In this document: piece by piece, positions 39,268-48,914 of the stretch
How the letters are laid out: each line of letters starts with the position of its first letter
Position numbering within the stretch: the first letter of the stretch is position 1
Notes under the pieces: generated by a model
What the model was told of the DNA's origin: nothing
What the model saw: the letters and a program-made list of their open reading frames with translations, nothing else
Databases searched by the model: none
Assembly: GCF_963378075.1 (NCBI RefSeq)
Contig: NZ_OY726394.1
Location: 2,728,001 to 2,792,000 of the forward strand
DNA from: Mycolicibacter sp. MU0083
GTDB taxonomy: Bacteria; Actinomycetota; Actinomycetes; Mycobacteriales; Mycobacteriaceae
Reading direction: 5' to 3'
Length of the DNA: 64,000 nucleotides
Program-made: the position numbers and the translations under genes

Positions 39268-40536
39268 GACGTAACGGTTGCGCCCGGCGAGTGCGCCGGT
39301 CAGGGTCTGGACCAGATACACCGCCAGCACCATCAGCCACGGCACCGTCCAGTCCCCGGTCTGGTGACGCAGCAGGCCGAACAGGAACGGGCCGATGCCG
39401 GCCAACAGGTAGCCGAAGCCCTGTGCCATCCCCGACAGCCGCACGGTGTCTTCGGCATCGCGGGCCCGTAGCGCTATCACGGTGAGCGCCAACGAGAAAA
39501 CGCTCATCCCGAGGCCCACCAACACCGTCCAGAGCAGCGGCGCCGCCGCCGGGGCGATCAGCAGGCCGAGGATGCCGCTGATACCGAGTGCTCCCAAGGC
39601 GATGATCCATCCGCTCTGCGAGCCGCTGCGGGCGGCCAGCGGCGAGAGGACCAGGCTGATCGGAACCGCGATCAGGGAGATCAGCCCGAGCAGCAATCCG
39701 GCGCGGGCATCGCTCATCCCGTTGTCGATCAGCACCACGGGCAGCCAGCCCATGATGATGTAGGCCAGAAACGCCTGGGTGCCGAAGAACAATGTGACGG
39801 TCCACGCCAGCCTGCTACGCAGCAGCGAACGGCCCTTCGCCGCCGCGGGGGCTGCGGTGTGGGCCCGGCCGAGGCCACGGGCGCCCACCATCCAGGCGAC
39901 CAGTGCCACCGACGCCAGCACGCTCCAGGTGCCCAATGCCGATCGCCAGCCGCCGAGGGCGTCGTCGAGCACCGGGGTGACCGCGGAACCCAGCGCCCCG
40001 CCCCCTTGCAGCGCCGCGGTGTAGACACCGGTCATCAACCCGACCCGCGCCGGGAAGGAGCCCCGGATGACGACCGGGATCAACACGTTGATCAACGCGA
40101 TTCCCGCGGTCGCCACCAGCGTTCCGCCGAGCACCACCATGGGCCCGTCGCACACCCGGATCACCAGTCCCGCAATGAGAGTCAGCAACGCCGCTGAGAC
40201 GGTGCGGCCCACGCCGATCCGTCGGGACAGCCACGGCGCGGCCAGTCCCGCCGCGGCGAAACACAGGCCGGGCAGAGTGGTCAGCACGCCCGCCCAGGTG
40301 TCGGAGGTACCCAGCGCCGCGCGCATCTCCGGGAGCAGCGGCCCCACGCTGGTGATCGCCGGGCGCAGGTTCAACGCGGTCAAGATCACCGCGACGGTCA
40401 GCAGTGCGCCGCCGGCGGCCATGACCGCGGGCCGGATCTCGGTGACCCCGTCGAGTTCGCGTTCCAAGTCGTGCTCGTATTCGCGCAGCGTTTCGGCACG
40501 GGCTGGGCGGGTCACCTGAAGTAGGATCGCATACAT
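39265..40536 (-). CDS. MFS transporter, CynX/NimT (cyanate/2-nitroimidazole) family
   Basis: A 423-residue membrane protein with about 12 hydrophobic helices. TALNLRPAITSVGPLLPEM is the CynX/NimT signature, and loop Arg motifs LSRRIGVGRT and GGWRSALGTWS are present. Substrate unknown; cyanate or nitroimidazole-type export is by family only. The ATG at 40536 sits inside the short divergent region (27 bp) with the GntR gene and overlaps a CATC/GATG inverted motif, so mutual regulation is likely. A later start before the first helix (around residue 31) is also possible. Confidence 0.87.
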   Translation of the reverse strand: MYAILLQVTRPARAETLREYEHDLERELDGVTEIRPAVMAAGGALLTVAVILTALNLRPAITSVGPLLPEMRAALGTSDTWAGVLTTLPGLCFAAAGLAAPWLSRRIGVGRTVSAALLTLIAGLVIRVCDGPMVVLGGTLVATAGIALINVLIPVVIRGSFPARVGLMTGVYTAALQGGGALGSAVTPVLDDALGGWRSALGTWSVLASVALVAWMVGARGLGRAHTAAPAAAKGRSLLRSRLAWTVTLFFGTQAFLAYIIMGWLPVVLIDNGMSDARAGLLLGLISLIAVPISLVLSPLAARSGSQSGWIIALGALGISGILGLLIAPAAAPLLWTVLVGLGMSVFSLALTVIALRARDAEDTVRLSGMAQGFGYLLAGIGPFLFGLLRHQTGDWTVPWLMVLAVYLVQTLTGALAGRNRYV

Positions 40537-40550
40537 CGGATGATTGGATG
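40534..40550. promoter_or_regulatory. Candidate GntR operator in the MFS/GntR divergent gap
   Basis: CATCGGATG (a palindrome around a central G, 40534-40542) followed by ATTGGATG, a second GATG half-site. It overlaps the MFS start codon and lies just upstream of the GntR Shine-Dalgarno (GGAGG at 40554-40558). Confidence 0.35.
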
Positions 40551-40563
40551 AACGGAGGACGCT

Positions 40564-41238
40564 GTGCCGTTGGTCACCACCCGCCGCACCGGCCTGGTAG
40601 ATCAGGTGATCGAGCAGCTCCGCGCGTCGGTGACCAGCGGGGAATGGCCGGTCGATTCGCGGATTCCGACCGAGCCCGAACTCGCGGAATCACTGGGGGT
40701 AGGCCGCAACACCGTGCGTGAGGCGGTACGGGCGCTCGCGCACAGCGGCATCCTTGAAGTCCGCCAGGGCGACGGGACCTACGTGCGCGCGACCAGCGAG
40801 GTGTCCGGCGCCCTGCGCCGGCTGTGCGGGACGCAGCTGCGCGACGTCCTGCAGGTGCGACGCTGCCTGGAGGTCGAGGGCGCGCGCTTGGCGGCCGTCG
40901 CCCGCACCGACGCGGATCTGGCCGAGATGCGCGATCTGCTGGCACGTCGTGATGACCACCAACGGCAGGGGCGGCATGCCGACTTCGTCCGCACCGACAC
41001 CGAGTTCCACCTCGCGGTGGTCCGCGCGTCACACAATCCGGTGCTGACCGAGTTGTACTGCGGGCTCACCGAAGTGGTGATGGCCAGTGTTGCGGCCACC
41101 AGCGCCACGCCGCCGGAGGTCGATCAGATCCGGCACCGGGGCCTACTGGAGGCGATCGCCGCCGGCGACGTGCCGGAAGCCGGTCGGGAGGCCGGCGGGT
41201 TCCTCGACGAACTGCTGGACCGGCTGCCGTCCCGATGA
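40564..41238 (+). CDS. FadR/GntR family transcriptional regulator (FCD domain)
   Basis: 224 residues. N-terminal winged helix: VIEQLRASVTSGEWPVDSRI, ELAESLGVGRNTVREAVRAL (recognition helix), LEVRQGDGTYV wing. The C-terminal FCD ligand-binding helical domain is ELRDVLQVRRCLEVEGARLA-type with metal-binding His in HRGLLEAIAAGD. It probably senses a small organic acid and controls the divergent MFS gene. GTG 40564 has GGAGG 5 bases upstream. Confidence 0.9.
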   Translation: MPLVTTRRTGLVDQVIEQLRASVTSGEWPVDSRIPTEPELAESLGVGRNTVREAVRALAHSGILEVRQGDGTYVRATSEVSGALRRLCGTQLRDVLQVRRCLEVEGARLAAVARTDADLAEMRDLLARRDDHQRQGRHADFVRTDTEFHLAVVRASHNPVLTELYCGLTEVVMASVAATSATPPEVDQIRHRGLLEAIAAGDVPEAGREAGGFLDELLDRLPSR

Positions 41239-41243
41239 ACCGC

Positions 41244-41645
41244 TCAGTCGCGCCGAATTCCCAATACCCGTAGCAGTTCCGGACGGCGCAGAATGAGCCC
41301 GGTCCACAACAGCAGGCCGACGCAGACCGCGAACGACAGCGGGCCGACCGACGCCGCGTCACCATGCAGGTTGATGGTCGCCGCGCCGCCCAGGTAGGCG
41401 GTCAGTCCCAGCGCCCCCAGCACGGCGGTGCGCGGGATCGCGAAGACCACCAGACACGCCAGCAGGACCCAGCCGATGACCGCGGTCTTGTCCGGCGAGA
41501 AGCCCAGCCCCTCAATGCCTTCCCGCGCGAACGTCATCCCGAGGATCTTCGGGACGGCGTCGACGGCGAAGAACAGGTCCACTAAGACGGTGATCGCGGC
41601 CCCGACGATCCAGGATCGGGACCGCCCGCCGGTCTCGCGTTGCAT
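41244..41645 (-). CDS. Small membrane protein, DoxX/MauE-like
   Basis: 133 residues with four hydrophobic segments (about 14-31, 55-72, 75-93, 101-118), in the pattern of DoxX-like proteins: DAVPKILG in the first loop and GWVLLACLVVFAIPRT. Function unknown; family members link to thiol or quinone redox. It lies 5 bp from the end of the convergent GntR gene and 12 bp after the NNP-type transporter stop on the same strand, probably co-transcribed with it. Confidence 0.75.
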   Translation of the reverse strand: MQRETGGRSRSWIVGAAITVLVDLFFAVDAVPKILGMTFAREGIEGLGFSPDKTAVIGWVLLACLVVFAIPRTAVLGALGLTAYLGGAATINLHGDAASVGPLSFAVCVGLLLWTGLILRRPELLRVLGIRRD

Positions 41646-41657
41646 CGTGGTCCTCCC

Positions 41658-42881
41658 TCAATTCGGCGGTGATGGTGCGGTGCCGGGCTCACGCGCCCGC
41701 AGAAACACGGCGGTGTAGCCGAACAGCAGCACCGCCGTCGCCACCAACATCAACAGTGCCACCGTGTAATTGTTGTGCACCGGATCGTAGGTGGCCCCCA
41801 TCACCAGCGGTGGGAAATATCCGCCCAGTCCCCCGACCGCCGCGACGATCCCGGTGACCGAACCGATGGATCCCGCCGGTGCCCGCCGCGACACCCACGC
41901 GAAAACCCCGCCGGTGCCGATACCGAGCGCCACCGCCAGCGGAATGAACGTCAGCGCGGTCCACAGGTCGGCAGGCGGGTTGAACACCGCGATGAGCGTC
42001 TGCACGGCCACGCCCGCCAGTGCGGCCAACACCACGTACTTCGGCAGGATGTGATCGGCCAATATGCCGCCGAGCAATCGGGCCAGCACCGCCGCCAGCG
42101 CGAACGCCGCGGTGCGTTCCCCCGCCCCGACCTGCGTGAAGTCGTAGATGGTCTTGGTGTAGATGGGCAGGTAGTTGCAGAACGCCACGAACCCGCCGAA
42201 CACCAGCGCGTAGAGCACCGACATCTCCCAGGTGACCCGCAGTTTCGCGGCGGCCATCAGTTTCGGCAGTACGCGGGTTGTGTTCGGCACGAATTGCGGA
42301 CCGTTGTGCAGCACCGCCAGGCACACCGCGGCGGTCACCGCCAGCGCCGCCGCCACGATCGCGTGCGTGGCCATCAGACCGAACCATTTCACGAACCGCG
42401 GGGTGAAGAACGCCGAGACGGCGGTGCCGACCATCCCCATCCCGAAGACCCCGGTGGCGAACCCGCGGCGCTCGGGGGCGAACCAGTTGTTGGCGAACGG
42501 GATTCCGATCGCGAACACGGTGCCCGCGATACCGAGGAAGAACCCGGCGGCGACCAGCAACGCATAGGAGCCGATCGTCGCCGCGTAGCCCACCAGCAGA
42601 ACGGGCAGGATCGAGGCCAGTGAGACCCCGATGAACATGGTGCGCCCGCCGAATCGGTCGGTCATCGGCCCGGTGACGATTCGGCCCAGCGCGCCCACCA
42701 GGATCGGAGTCGCCACCATCAGCGCCTGCTGGTTGGAGCTCAGCGACATCCGGGCGGCGTACTGCGTCGAGAGCGGGCCGACCAGGTTCCACGCCCAGAA
42801 GCAGATGATCGAGACCCAGGTGGCCAGGGCCAGTTGTACGCCCTGATAGGTCCTGCCTTGCTGCGCGACCGCGGCGGTCAT
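41658..42881 (-). CDS. MFS transporter of the nitrate/nitrite porter (NarK-like) type
   Basis: A 407-residue protein with about 12 helices. The nitrate-signature-like segment is GFFLGIAGTVFAIGIPFANN, with TGPMTDRFGGRTMF as the loop 2-3 motif and GGVFAWVSRRAPAG in the second half (second signature). Nitrate/nitrite exchange is the best family guess; an organic-anion substrate is possible as no nitrate reductase genes are adjacent. Followed by the DoxX-like gene. Divergent from the quinone oxidoreductase-like gene. Confidence 0.85.
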   Translation of the reverse strand: MTAAVAQQGRTYQGVQLALATWVSIICFWAWNLVGPLSTQYAARMSLSSNQQALMVATPILVGALGRIVTGPMTDRFGGRTMFIGVSLASILPVLLVGYAATIGSYALLVAAGFFLGIAGTVFAIGIPFANNWFAPERRGFATGVFGMGMVGTAVSAFFTPRFVKWFGLMATHAIVAAALAVTAAVCLAVLHNGPQFVPNTTRVLPKLMAAAKLRVTWEMSVLYALVFGGFVAFCNYLPIYTKTIYDFTQVGAGERTAAFALAAVLARLLGGILADHILPKYVVLAALAGVAVQTLIAVFNPPADLWTALTFIPLAVALGIGTGGVFAWVSRRAPAGSIGSVTGIVAAVGGLGGYFPPLVMGATYDPVHNNYTVALLMLVATAVLLFGYTAVFLRAREPGTAPSPPN

Positions 42882-42972
42882 GCGGCAATGTAAGCACGTT
42901 CCCGGGCGGGCGCAGCACCGAATGCGCGAGATGTCCCGCCACCCGGCCGACGAACATGCGACGGTAGAGCCT

Positions 42973-44879
<1,907 letters not shown>

Positions 44880-44904
44880 TCACCCGCCGGAAGCTAGGCC
44901 TTAG

Positions 44905-44920
44905 ACACTACCCCTGGGGC
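44905..44920. promoter_or_regulatory. NrdR-like box 1 upstream of nrdF
   Basis: ACACTACCCCTGGGGC: one good half-site (ACACTAC) identical to that in the nrdH promoter. It lies 32 bp from box 2, three helical turns, as expected for NrdR. Confidence 0.5.
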
Positions 44921-44936
44921 CCCGAAACCGCCGCCA

Positions 44937-44952
44937 ACACAAGGTCTTGTGG
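44937..44952. promoter_or_regulatory. NrdR-like box 2 upstream of nrdF
   Basis: ACACAAGGTCTTGTGG is a near-perfect palindrome (CACAAG/CTTGTG) matching about 12 of 16 positions of the remembered NrdR consensus. It pairs with the box at 44905. Confidence 0.6.
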
Positions 44953-44974
44953 TGGCGTGTCGTCTGGGCTTCGT

Positions 44975-45703
44975 TCAGGCCGTGGATACGACCGCGTGCA
45001 GCGGCTGATCCGGGTTCATCACGATACCGAGGTTCTCGGCGGTGCCGCTGACCACGCTGACCATGATCGTCGTCAGGTAGTCCACGAACGTGTCGTGGGG
45101 CATCCGACGCGGGCTGTCGAGTTCCGGTCCCAGCCACCAGTCGGTGGCCGAGGTCGCGGTGCCGAACGCCGCGAACGCCGCCAGTTCGATCGCGCCCCGG
45201 TCGAGGTCCAGATCCTGCAGTTCGTTGCTGAACATCTCGGCTATCGCCAGCGTGATGGTCCGGCCTTCGTTGAGCGCGCGGGCTGCCGTCGCCGACTTGG
45301 CCCGCACCCGGCCCTGGATGAAGAACCGCAGCACGTTGGGGTGCTCGTCGACCAGCGTCACGTACTCCTCGACGCTGCGCCGGACGATGTCGCGCAGCGA
45401 GTTGGTGGCGACGTCGATGGAGGCGAAGATCGCCGTCCACAGGTCATCGCGCAGGCGGGCCCCGACCGCCTCGAACAGGTCGTCCTTGTCGGCGAAATGC
45501 CGGTAGATCTTGGGTTTTGCGGTGCCGGCCTCTTCGGCGATCTCGCGCACGCTGACATCCGGCCCCAGTCGGTCGATGGAGCGGAAGGCGGCGTCGACGA
45601 TCTCGCGGCGGACCTTCTTGCGGTGTTCACGCCACCGTTCGCTGCGCGCATCGACCTTGGGCCCACCGGTTTCGGTCGGCTTGCTTCTCGTGGTTCCGCG
45701 CAC
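44975..45703 (-). CDS. TetR family transcriptional regulator (Rv3050c-like)
   Basis: 242 residues. N-terminal TetR HTH: RREIVDAAFRSIDRLGPDVS, VREIAEEAGTAKPKIYRHFA, DKDDLFEAVGARL. The C-terminal all-helical ligand domain differs between family members. GTG 45703 is chosen because TAAGGT (45711-45716) lies 7 nt upstream on this strand. Divergent by 66 bp from a geranylgeranyl reductase-like gene, which is the obvious candidate target; Rv3050c lies between nrdF2 and nrdE in M. tuberculosis too. Confidence 0.9.
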   Translation of the reverse strand: MRGTTRSKPTETGGPKVDARSERWREHRKKVRREIVDAAFRSIDRLGPDVSVREIAEEAGTAKPKIYRHFADKDDLFEAVGARLRDDLWTAIFASIDVATNSLRDIVRRSVEEYVTLVDEHPNVLRFFIQGRVRAKSATAARALNEGRTITLAIAEMFSNELQDLDLDRGAIELAAFAAFGTATSATDWWLGPELDSPRRMPHDTFVDYLTTIMVSVVSGTAENLGIVMNPDQPLHAVVSTA

Positions 45704-45710
45704 GTCAAGC

Positions 45711-45716
45711 ACCTTA
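45711..45716 (-). promoter_or_regulatory. Leaderless-type -10 of the TetR gene
   Basis: TAAGGT on the minus strand lies 7 nt before GTG 45703. Confidence 0.45.
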
Positions 45717-45742
45717 CAGCGTTGCCGCCGCTGACCTGGGCA

Positions 45743-45753
45743 GACCGGCGGTC
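45743..45753. promoter_or_regulatory. Candidate TetR operator
   Basis: GACCGGCGGTC is an 11-bp imperfect palindrome (5-bp arms, central G) placed 3 bp upstream of the reductase -10 and inside the TetR upstream region, where a repressor could block both. Confidence 0.35.
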
Positions 45754-45756
45754 GGC

Positions 45757-45762
45757 TACCAT
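45757..45762 (+). promoter_or_regulatory. Leaderless-type -10 of the geranylgeranyl reductase-like gene
   Basis: TACCAT (TANNNT) lies 7 nt before GTG 45770. Confidence 0.5.
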
Positions 45763-45769
45763 CGCCGCT

Positions 45770-46954
45770 GTGGTGCAGCGATTCGACCTTGCAGTTGTCG
45801 GCGGAGGTCCAGCAGGGTCGGCGGCCGCCTGGCAGGCCAGGCAGGCCGGTGCGAGCGTCGTCGTCCTGGACAAGGCGGACTTCCCGCGGGACAAGCCCTG
45901 CGGTGACGGTTTGACCGCGCGTGCGGTCAGCTATCTGCAGAAGATGGGGCTGGCCGAGGAGGTCGCCAGGTTCCATCGGGTCAATCGGGTCAAGGTGTTC
46001 AGCCCCAGCGAATGGGAACTGTCGTTTCCGCGCCGCCCCGGCATGCCCGATCACGGTTACGTGGCACGACGCCCGGAGCTGGACACGCTGCTGCTCAAGC
46101 ACGCCGAGGCGGCCGGCGCGGAGGTGCGGCAGTCCGCCGAGGCCACCGGTCCGGTGCTCGACGACACCGGCCGGGTGATCGGCGTGCTGCTCAAGGGCGG
46201 CGAGAAGGTCATGGCGGATGCGGTGATCGCCGCCGACGGCGCCTACTCCCCGATCAAGCGGGCGTTGAAGCTCGATTCGGCCTACAACGGCTACTCCGCG
46301 ATCGCGATCCGCGCCGAGATGCCCGCCGTGCGCCCGGACGTCGATTCCCTCGACATCTACATGAAGCTGGTCTTCGAGGGCGACCAGTTGCCCGGCTACG
46401 GCTGGGTGTTCCCGCTGGGCGACGGACGGGTCAACATCGGGTTGGGCTACGTCAACAGTTACAAGAACTGGCAGTCCATCAACGCCACGCATTTCCTGGG
46501 CGAATTCCTCGAGACGCTGCCGCGGGAGTGGGAACTGCCGTCGATCACCGAACTCAAGCAGTCCAAGACGGTACGCGCGTGGCGGCTGCCGATGGGCTTC
46601 ACCGCCTGGCCGCCGTGGCGGCCCGGGGTGCTGTTCGCCGGGGACTCACTGGGAGCGGGCCGGCCGACATCGGGAGCCGGCATCTCCAAGGCGCTCGAAT
46701 CGGGGCTCACCGCCGGCGAGTGCGCGGTCGCGGCGCTGACCAACGGCGGACCGGACGATTTCACCAACTACGCCCAGCGGATGGAAGCGGCGTGGGGTCG
46801 GGAATACCGGCGCGGCAGGATGTTTCACAAGCTCGCGGGTATGCCGCGGCTGGCCAACGCCGGGATCAGGCTGCTCGACAACGGTCGCTTCCGCGACCTG
46901 ATGCTCGCCACGCTGTACCGGGGTTCCGCCGGGCGCCCGGATCACCGCTACTAG
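45770..46954 (+). CDS. Geranylgeranyl reductase family FAD-dependent oxidoreductase
   Basis: 394 residues. N-terminal FAD motif VVGGGPAGSAAAWQA, the GGR-family block FPRDKPCGDGLTARAV, a second motif VIAADGAYSPIKRA, PGYGWVFPLGDGRVNIGLGY, and the closing LFAGDSLGAGRPTSGAGIS. Such enzymes reduce isoprenoid double bonds, for example in menaquinone side chains (MenJ) or polyprenyl lipids; the substrate here is inferred only. The PRDKPCGDG loop is intact. GTG 45770 follows the -10 by 7 nt. Probably controlled by the divergent TetR. Confidence 0.9.
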   Translation: MVQRFDLAVVGGGPAGSAAAWQARQAGASVVVLDKADFPRDKPCGDGLTARAVSYLQKMGLAEEVARFHRVNRVKVFSPSEWELSFPRRPGMPDHGYVARRPELDTLLLKHAEAAGAEVRQSAEATGPVLDDTGRVIGVLLKGGEKVMADAVIAADGAYSPIKRALKLDSAYNGYSAIAIRAEMPAVRPDVDSLDIYMKLVFEGDQLPGYGWVFPLGDGRVNIGLGYVNSYKNWQSINATHFLGEFLETLPREWELPSITELKQSKTVRAWRLPMGFTAWPPWRPGVLFAGDSLGAGRPTSGAGISKALESGLTAGECAVAALTNGGPDDFTNYAQRMEAAWGREYRRGRMFHKLAGMPRLANAGIRLLDNGRFRDLMLATLYRGSAGRPDHRY

Positions 46955-46965
46955 GTCGACCGAGG

Positions 46966-47679
46966 TCAGCGGCGGCCGCGCGTGGCACGTCCGGGCTTGC
47001 GGGCGACCTTGCCCGCGGCGGCCCGCGCGGCCTGCTTGGCCAGGGTCTTCTCCCGGGCGGTGCGTTTGGGCGCCGGTTGCACCCGGCCCCGTGACGAGCC
47101 GGCCTTGCGGCCCCGCACGATGCCGACGAACTCCTCCACCCACTCCGACTGCTCCCCCTGCCGGAAGGCGATCGCAACGGGGCAGACGGGCGCGTCAACG
47201 ATGGGCCGGTAGGTGAGGTCTTTGCGGTGATACAGCCGTGCCAGGGATTGCGGAACGATCAGTGTTCCCATCCCGGCGGCGACGAGTTCTATTGCTTCCC
47301 CGGTGGTTTCGGGCCGATAGTCGACCGGTGAGCCGGGGGCGTCCGCCCAGCCGACGACGTCGTCGATCGGGAGCAACCTCGGCTCGCCGTCGAGGTCGGC
47401 GGCGTTGATGGCGTCGACGGCGTTGAAGACGTGGTCCTTCGGCACCACGGCCACCGTCGTCTCGTCGTAGAGCCCGATGACCGACAGCCCGGAGGTGTCG
47501 GTGATCGGACGCAGCAGTGCCACATCGACGGTGCCCGCTCGCAGCGCGTCCACCGCCTCAGCCGCCTCGACGGTGTGCAGGTGCAACGGGACATCGGGGT
47601 GGCGCTCCGCCCAGATGCGGGCCCACTTCGCCGGCGTCGCACCGGGGACGTAGCCGAGCGTCAGGGAAGGCGCGTTCAC
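46966..47679 (-). CDS. LysR-type substrate-binding domain protein without HTH, basic C-terminal tail
   Basis: 237 residues. From the first residue it reads as the effector-binding domain of a LysR regulator (LTLGYVPGATPAKWARIWAE, VDVALLRPITD, IELVAAGMGTLIVPQSLARL); the ~60-residue N-terminal winged helix is absent. The last ~40 residues are Lys/Arg/Ala-rich (KRTAREKTLAKQAARAAAG), which could bind nucleic acid. GTG 47679 lies 6 nt after a TAGCCT -10, so the short form is the real one rather than a truncation of a longer reading frame. Ligand unknown. Confidence 0.82.
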   Translation of the reverse strand: MNAPSLTLGYVPGATPAKWARIWAERHPDVPLHLHTVEAAEAVDALRAGTVDVALLRPITDTSGLSVIGLYDETTVAVVPKDHVFNAVDAINAADLDGEPRLLPIDDVVGWADAPGSPVDYRPETTGEAIELVAAGMGTLIVPQSLARLYHRKDLTYRPIVDAPVCPVAIAFRQGEQSEWVEEFVGIVRGRKAGSSRGRVQPAPKRTAREKTLAKQAARAAAGKVARKPGRATRGRR

Positions 47680-47685
47680 CGTCTC

Positions 47686-47691
47686 AGGCTA
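47686..47691 (-). promoter_or_regulatory. Leaderless-type -10 of the LysR effector-domain gene
   Basis: TAGCCT on the minus strand lies 6 nt before GTG 47679. This shows transcription initiates right at the HTH-less form. Confidence 0.5.
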
Positions 47692-47769
47692 CCGATAGGC
47701 CGACGCGATGAGCGGGCCGCAAACGGTGTGTGGCCGACCTAGCGGATCGAGCCACCGTTACCGGATTCG

Positions 47770-48816
47770 TCAGCGTGCGGCCTTGGCCTTCGCCGCGGCA
47801 GCCTCCATCTCCCGCATGATCGTCATCGACAGGAACGTCATCGGCCCCTTGTCCTCGAACTTGTCGGCCACATTGCCGGCGATCCCGCCCTGAACCGCGA
47901 GTTCGCCGATCAGATCCAGCTTCAGTTGCGGGCTGCCCTCCGAGAAGTCCAGATCGTCAAGGTCCACCCAGACGATGTTGGGTCGGGTGGTCGACTCGTA
48001 GACGTAGCGCTTGTTGGTCAGGTCCAGTACCGCCTGCCAGATGGTCTGGGAGGCATCCGGCTTACCCGGGTCCGGAACCCGGAAAGGTTGCGCGGCGTTG
48101 CGGATCACCGAGAACATCGCCGCAATGGCCTCCACCTGGGAGTGCGGGTCGGGAACCCGCTCGATGTAGTAACTGGCCCGGGCGAAACGGTCCCTGGCAT
48201 CGGTGCCGCCGGGCAGCGGCTTGTCACCGCCGAGGCCGGTGTATGCCTTGACCAGCTCCAACTGCTGGTCGAACGTCGGGGAATTCGTCATCACCTTGTG
48301 GTCCTTGCCGTGATAGACCCGCGCGTGGCCGTCGACGTACTCGACGATGGCCGAATCGCCGGTGGCGTCGTCGAGCGCCAGGTGCAGTCCGGGCCGCTTA
48401 CCGCCGGTGGGGTCGTCCATCTGCACCACCTGGACGTCGGTCTCGGCGATCCAGGCGGTGGCCTCGGCCACCGTCGCGAAGTTGTCCAGGAAGAACTGCA
48501 GCCAGATCGCCTGGCCCAGTTGAGTGCGGGATTCGTCGGGATCGCCGTAGCTGGATTCGGCCAGCCACAGGATATGGCCGGCCAGGCCCGCCTCGTTCAT
48601 CCCGTCGGTGGAGGTGATGTCGTAGGCCGTGGCCACCACACTGCCGTACTTCGAGGTCCACGTCAGTTTTCCGGCGACCCCGTCGTCGCGCTGCACACCG
48701 CGTGGCTGTTTCCATAAGTTGGTCAACAGGTCCGCGTGGAAGTCCATGTTCCGGCCGACCAGAACGGCATTTCCCGACTTATCGCCGGTGTCCGGCCACA
48801 GGACTCGTGTGCACAT
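47770..48816 (-). CDS. Linear amide C-N hydrolase (choloylglycine hydrolase/penicillin V acylase family)
   Basis: 348 residues beginning MCTRVLW. Cys2 is the Ntn nucleophile after Met removal. GNAVLVGRNMDFHADLL is the family substrate-pocket block, followed by YGSVVATAYDITSTDGMNEAGLAGHILWL and VMTNSPTFDQQLEL (Asn-rich oxyanion region). Members cleave bile-salt, penicillin V or N-acyl homoserine lactone amides; which one cannot be read from sequence. No signal peptide is possible given Cys2. It lies 98 bp from the PucR gene end on the same strand. Confidence 0.9.
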   Translation of the reverse strand: MCTRVLWPDTGDKSGNAVLVGRNMDFHADLLTNLWKQPRGVQRDDGVAGKLTWTSKYGSVVATAYDITSTDGMNEAGLAGHILWLAESSYGDPDESRTQLGQAIWLQFFLDNFATVAEATAWIAETDVQVVQMDDPTGGKRPGLHLALDDATGDSAIVEYVDGHARVYHGKDHKVMTNSPTFDQQLELVKAYTGLGGDKPLPGGTDARDRFARASYYIERVPDPHSQVEAIAAMFSVIRNAAQPFRVPDPGKPDASQTIWQAVLDLTNKRYVYESTTRPNIVWVDLDDLDFSEGSPQLKLDLIGELAVQGGIAGNVADKFEDKGPMTFLSMTIMREMEAAAAKAKAAR

Positions 48817-48914
48817 GTATTCTGCTTTCTTCGATTTTTCGTTGTCCAGATCGCAGCATCGAAATCCGTTGCCACGTAGGTTGTTTAATTACAGCGCACC
48901 ACAACGTCGTTGTA

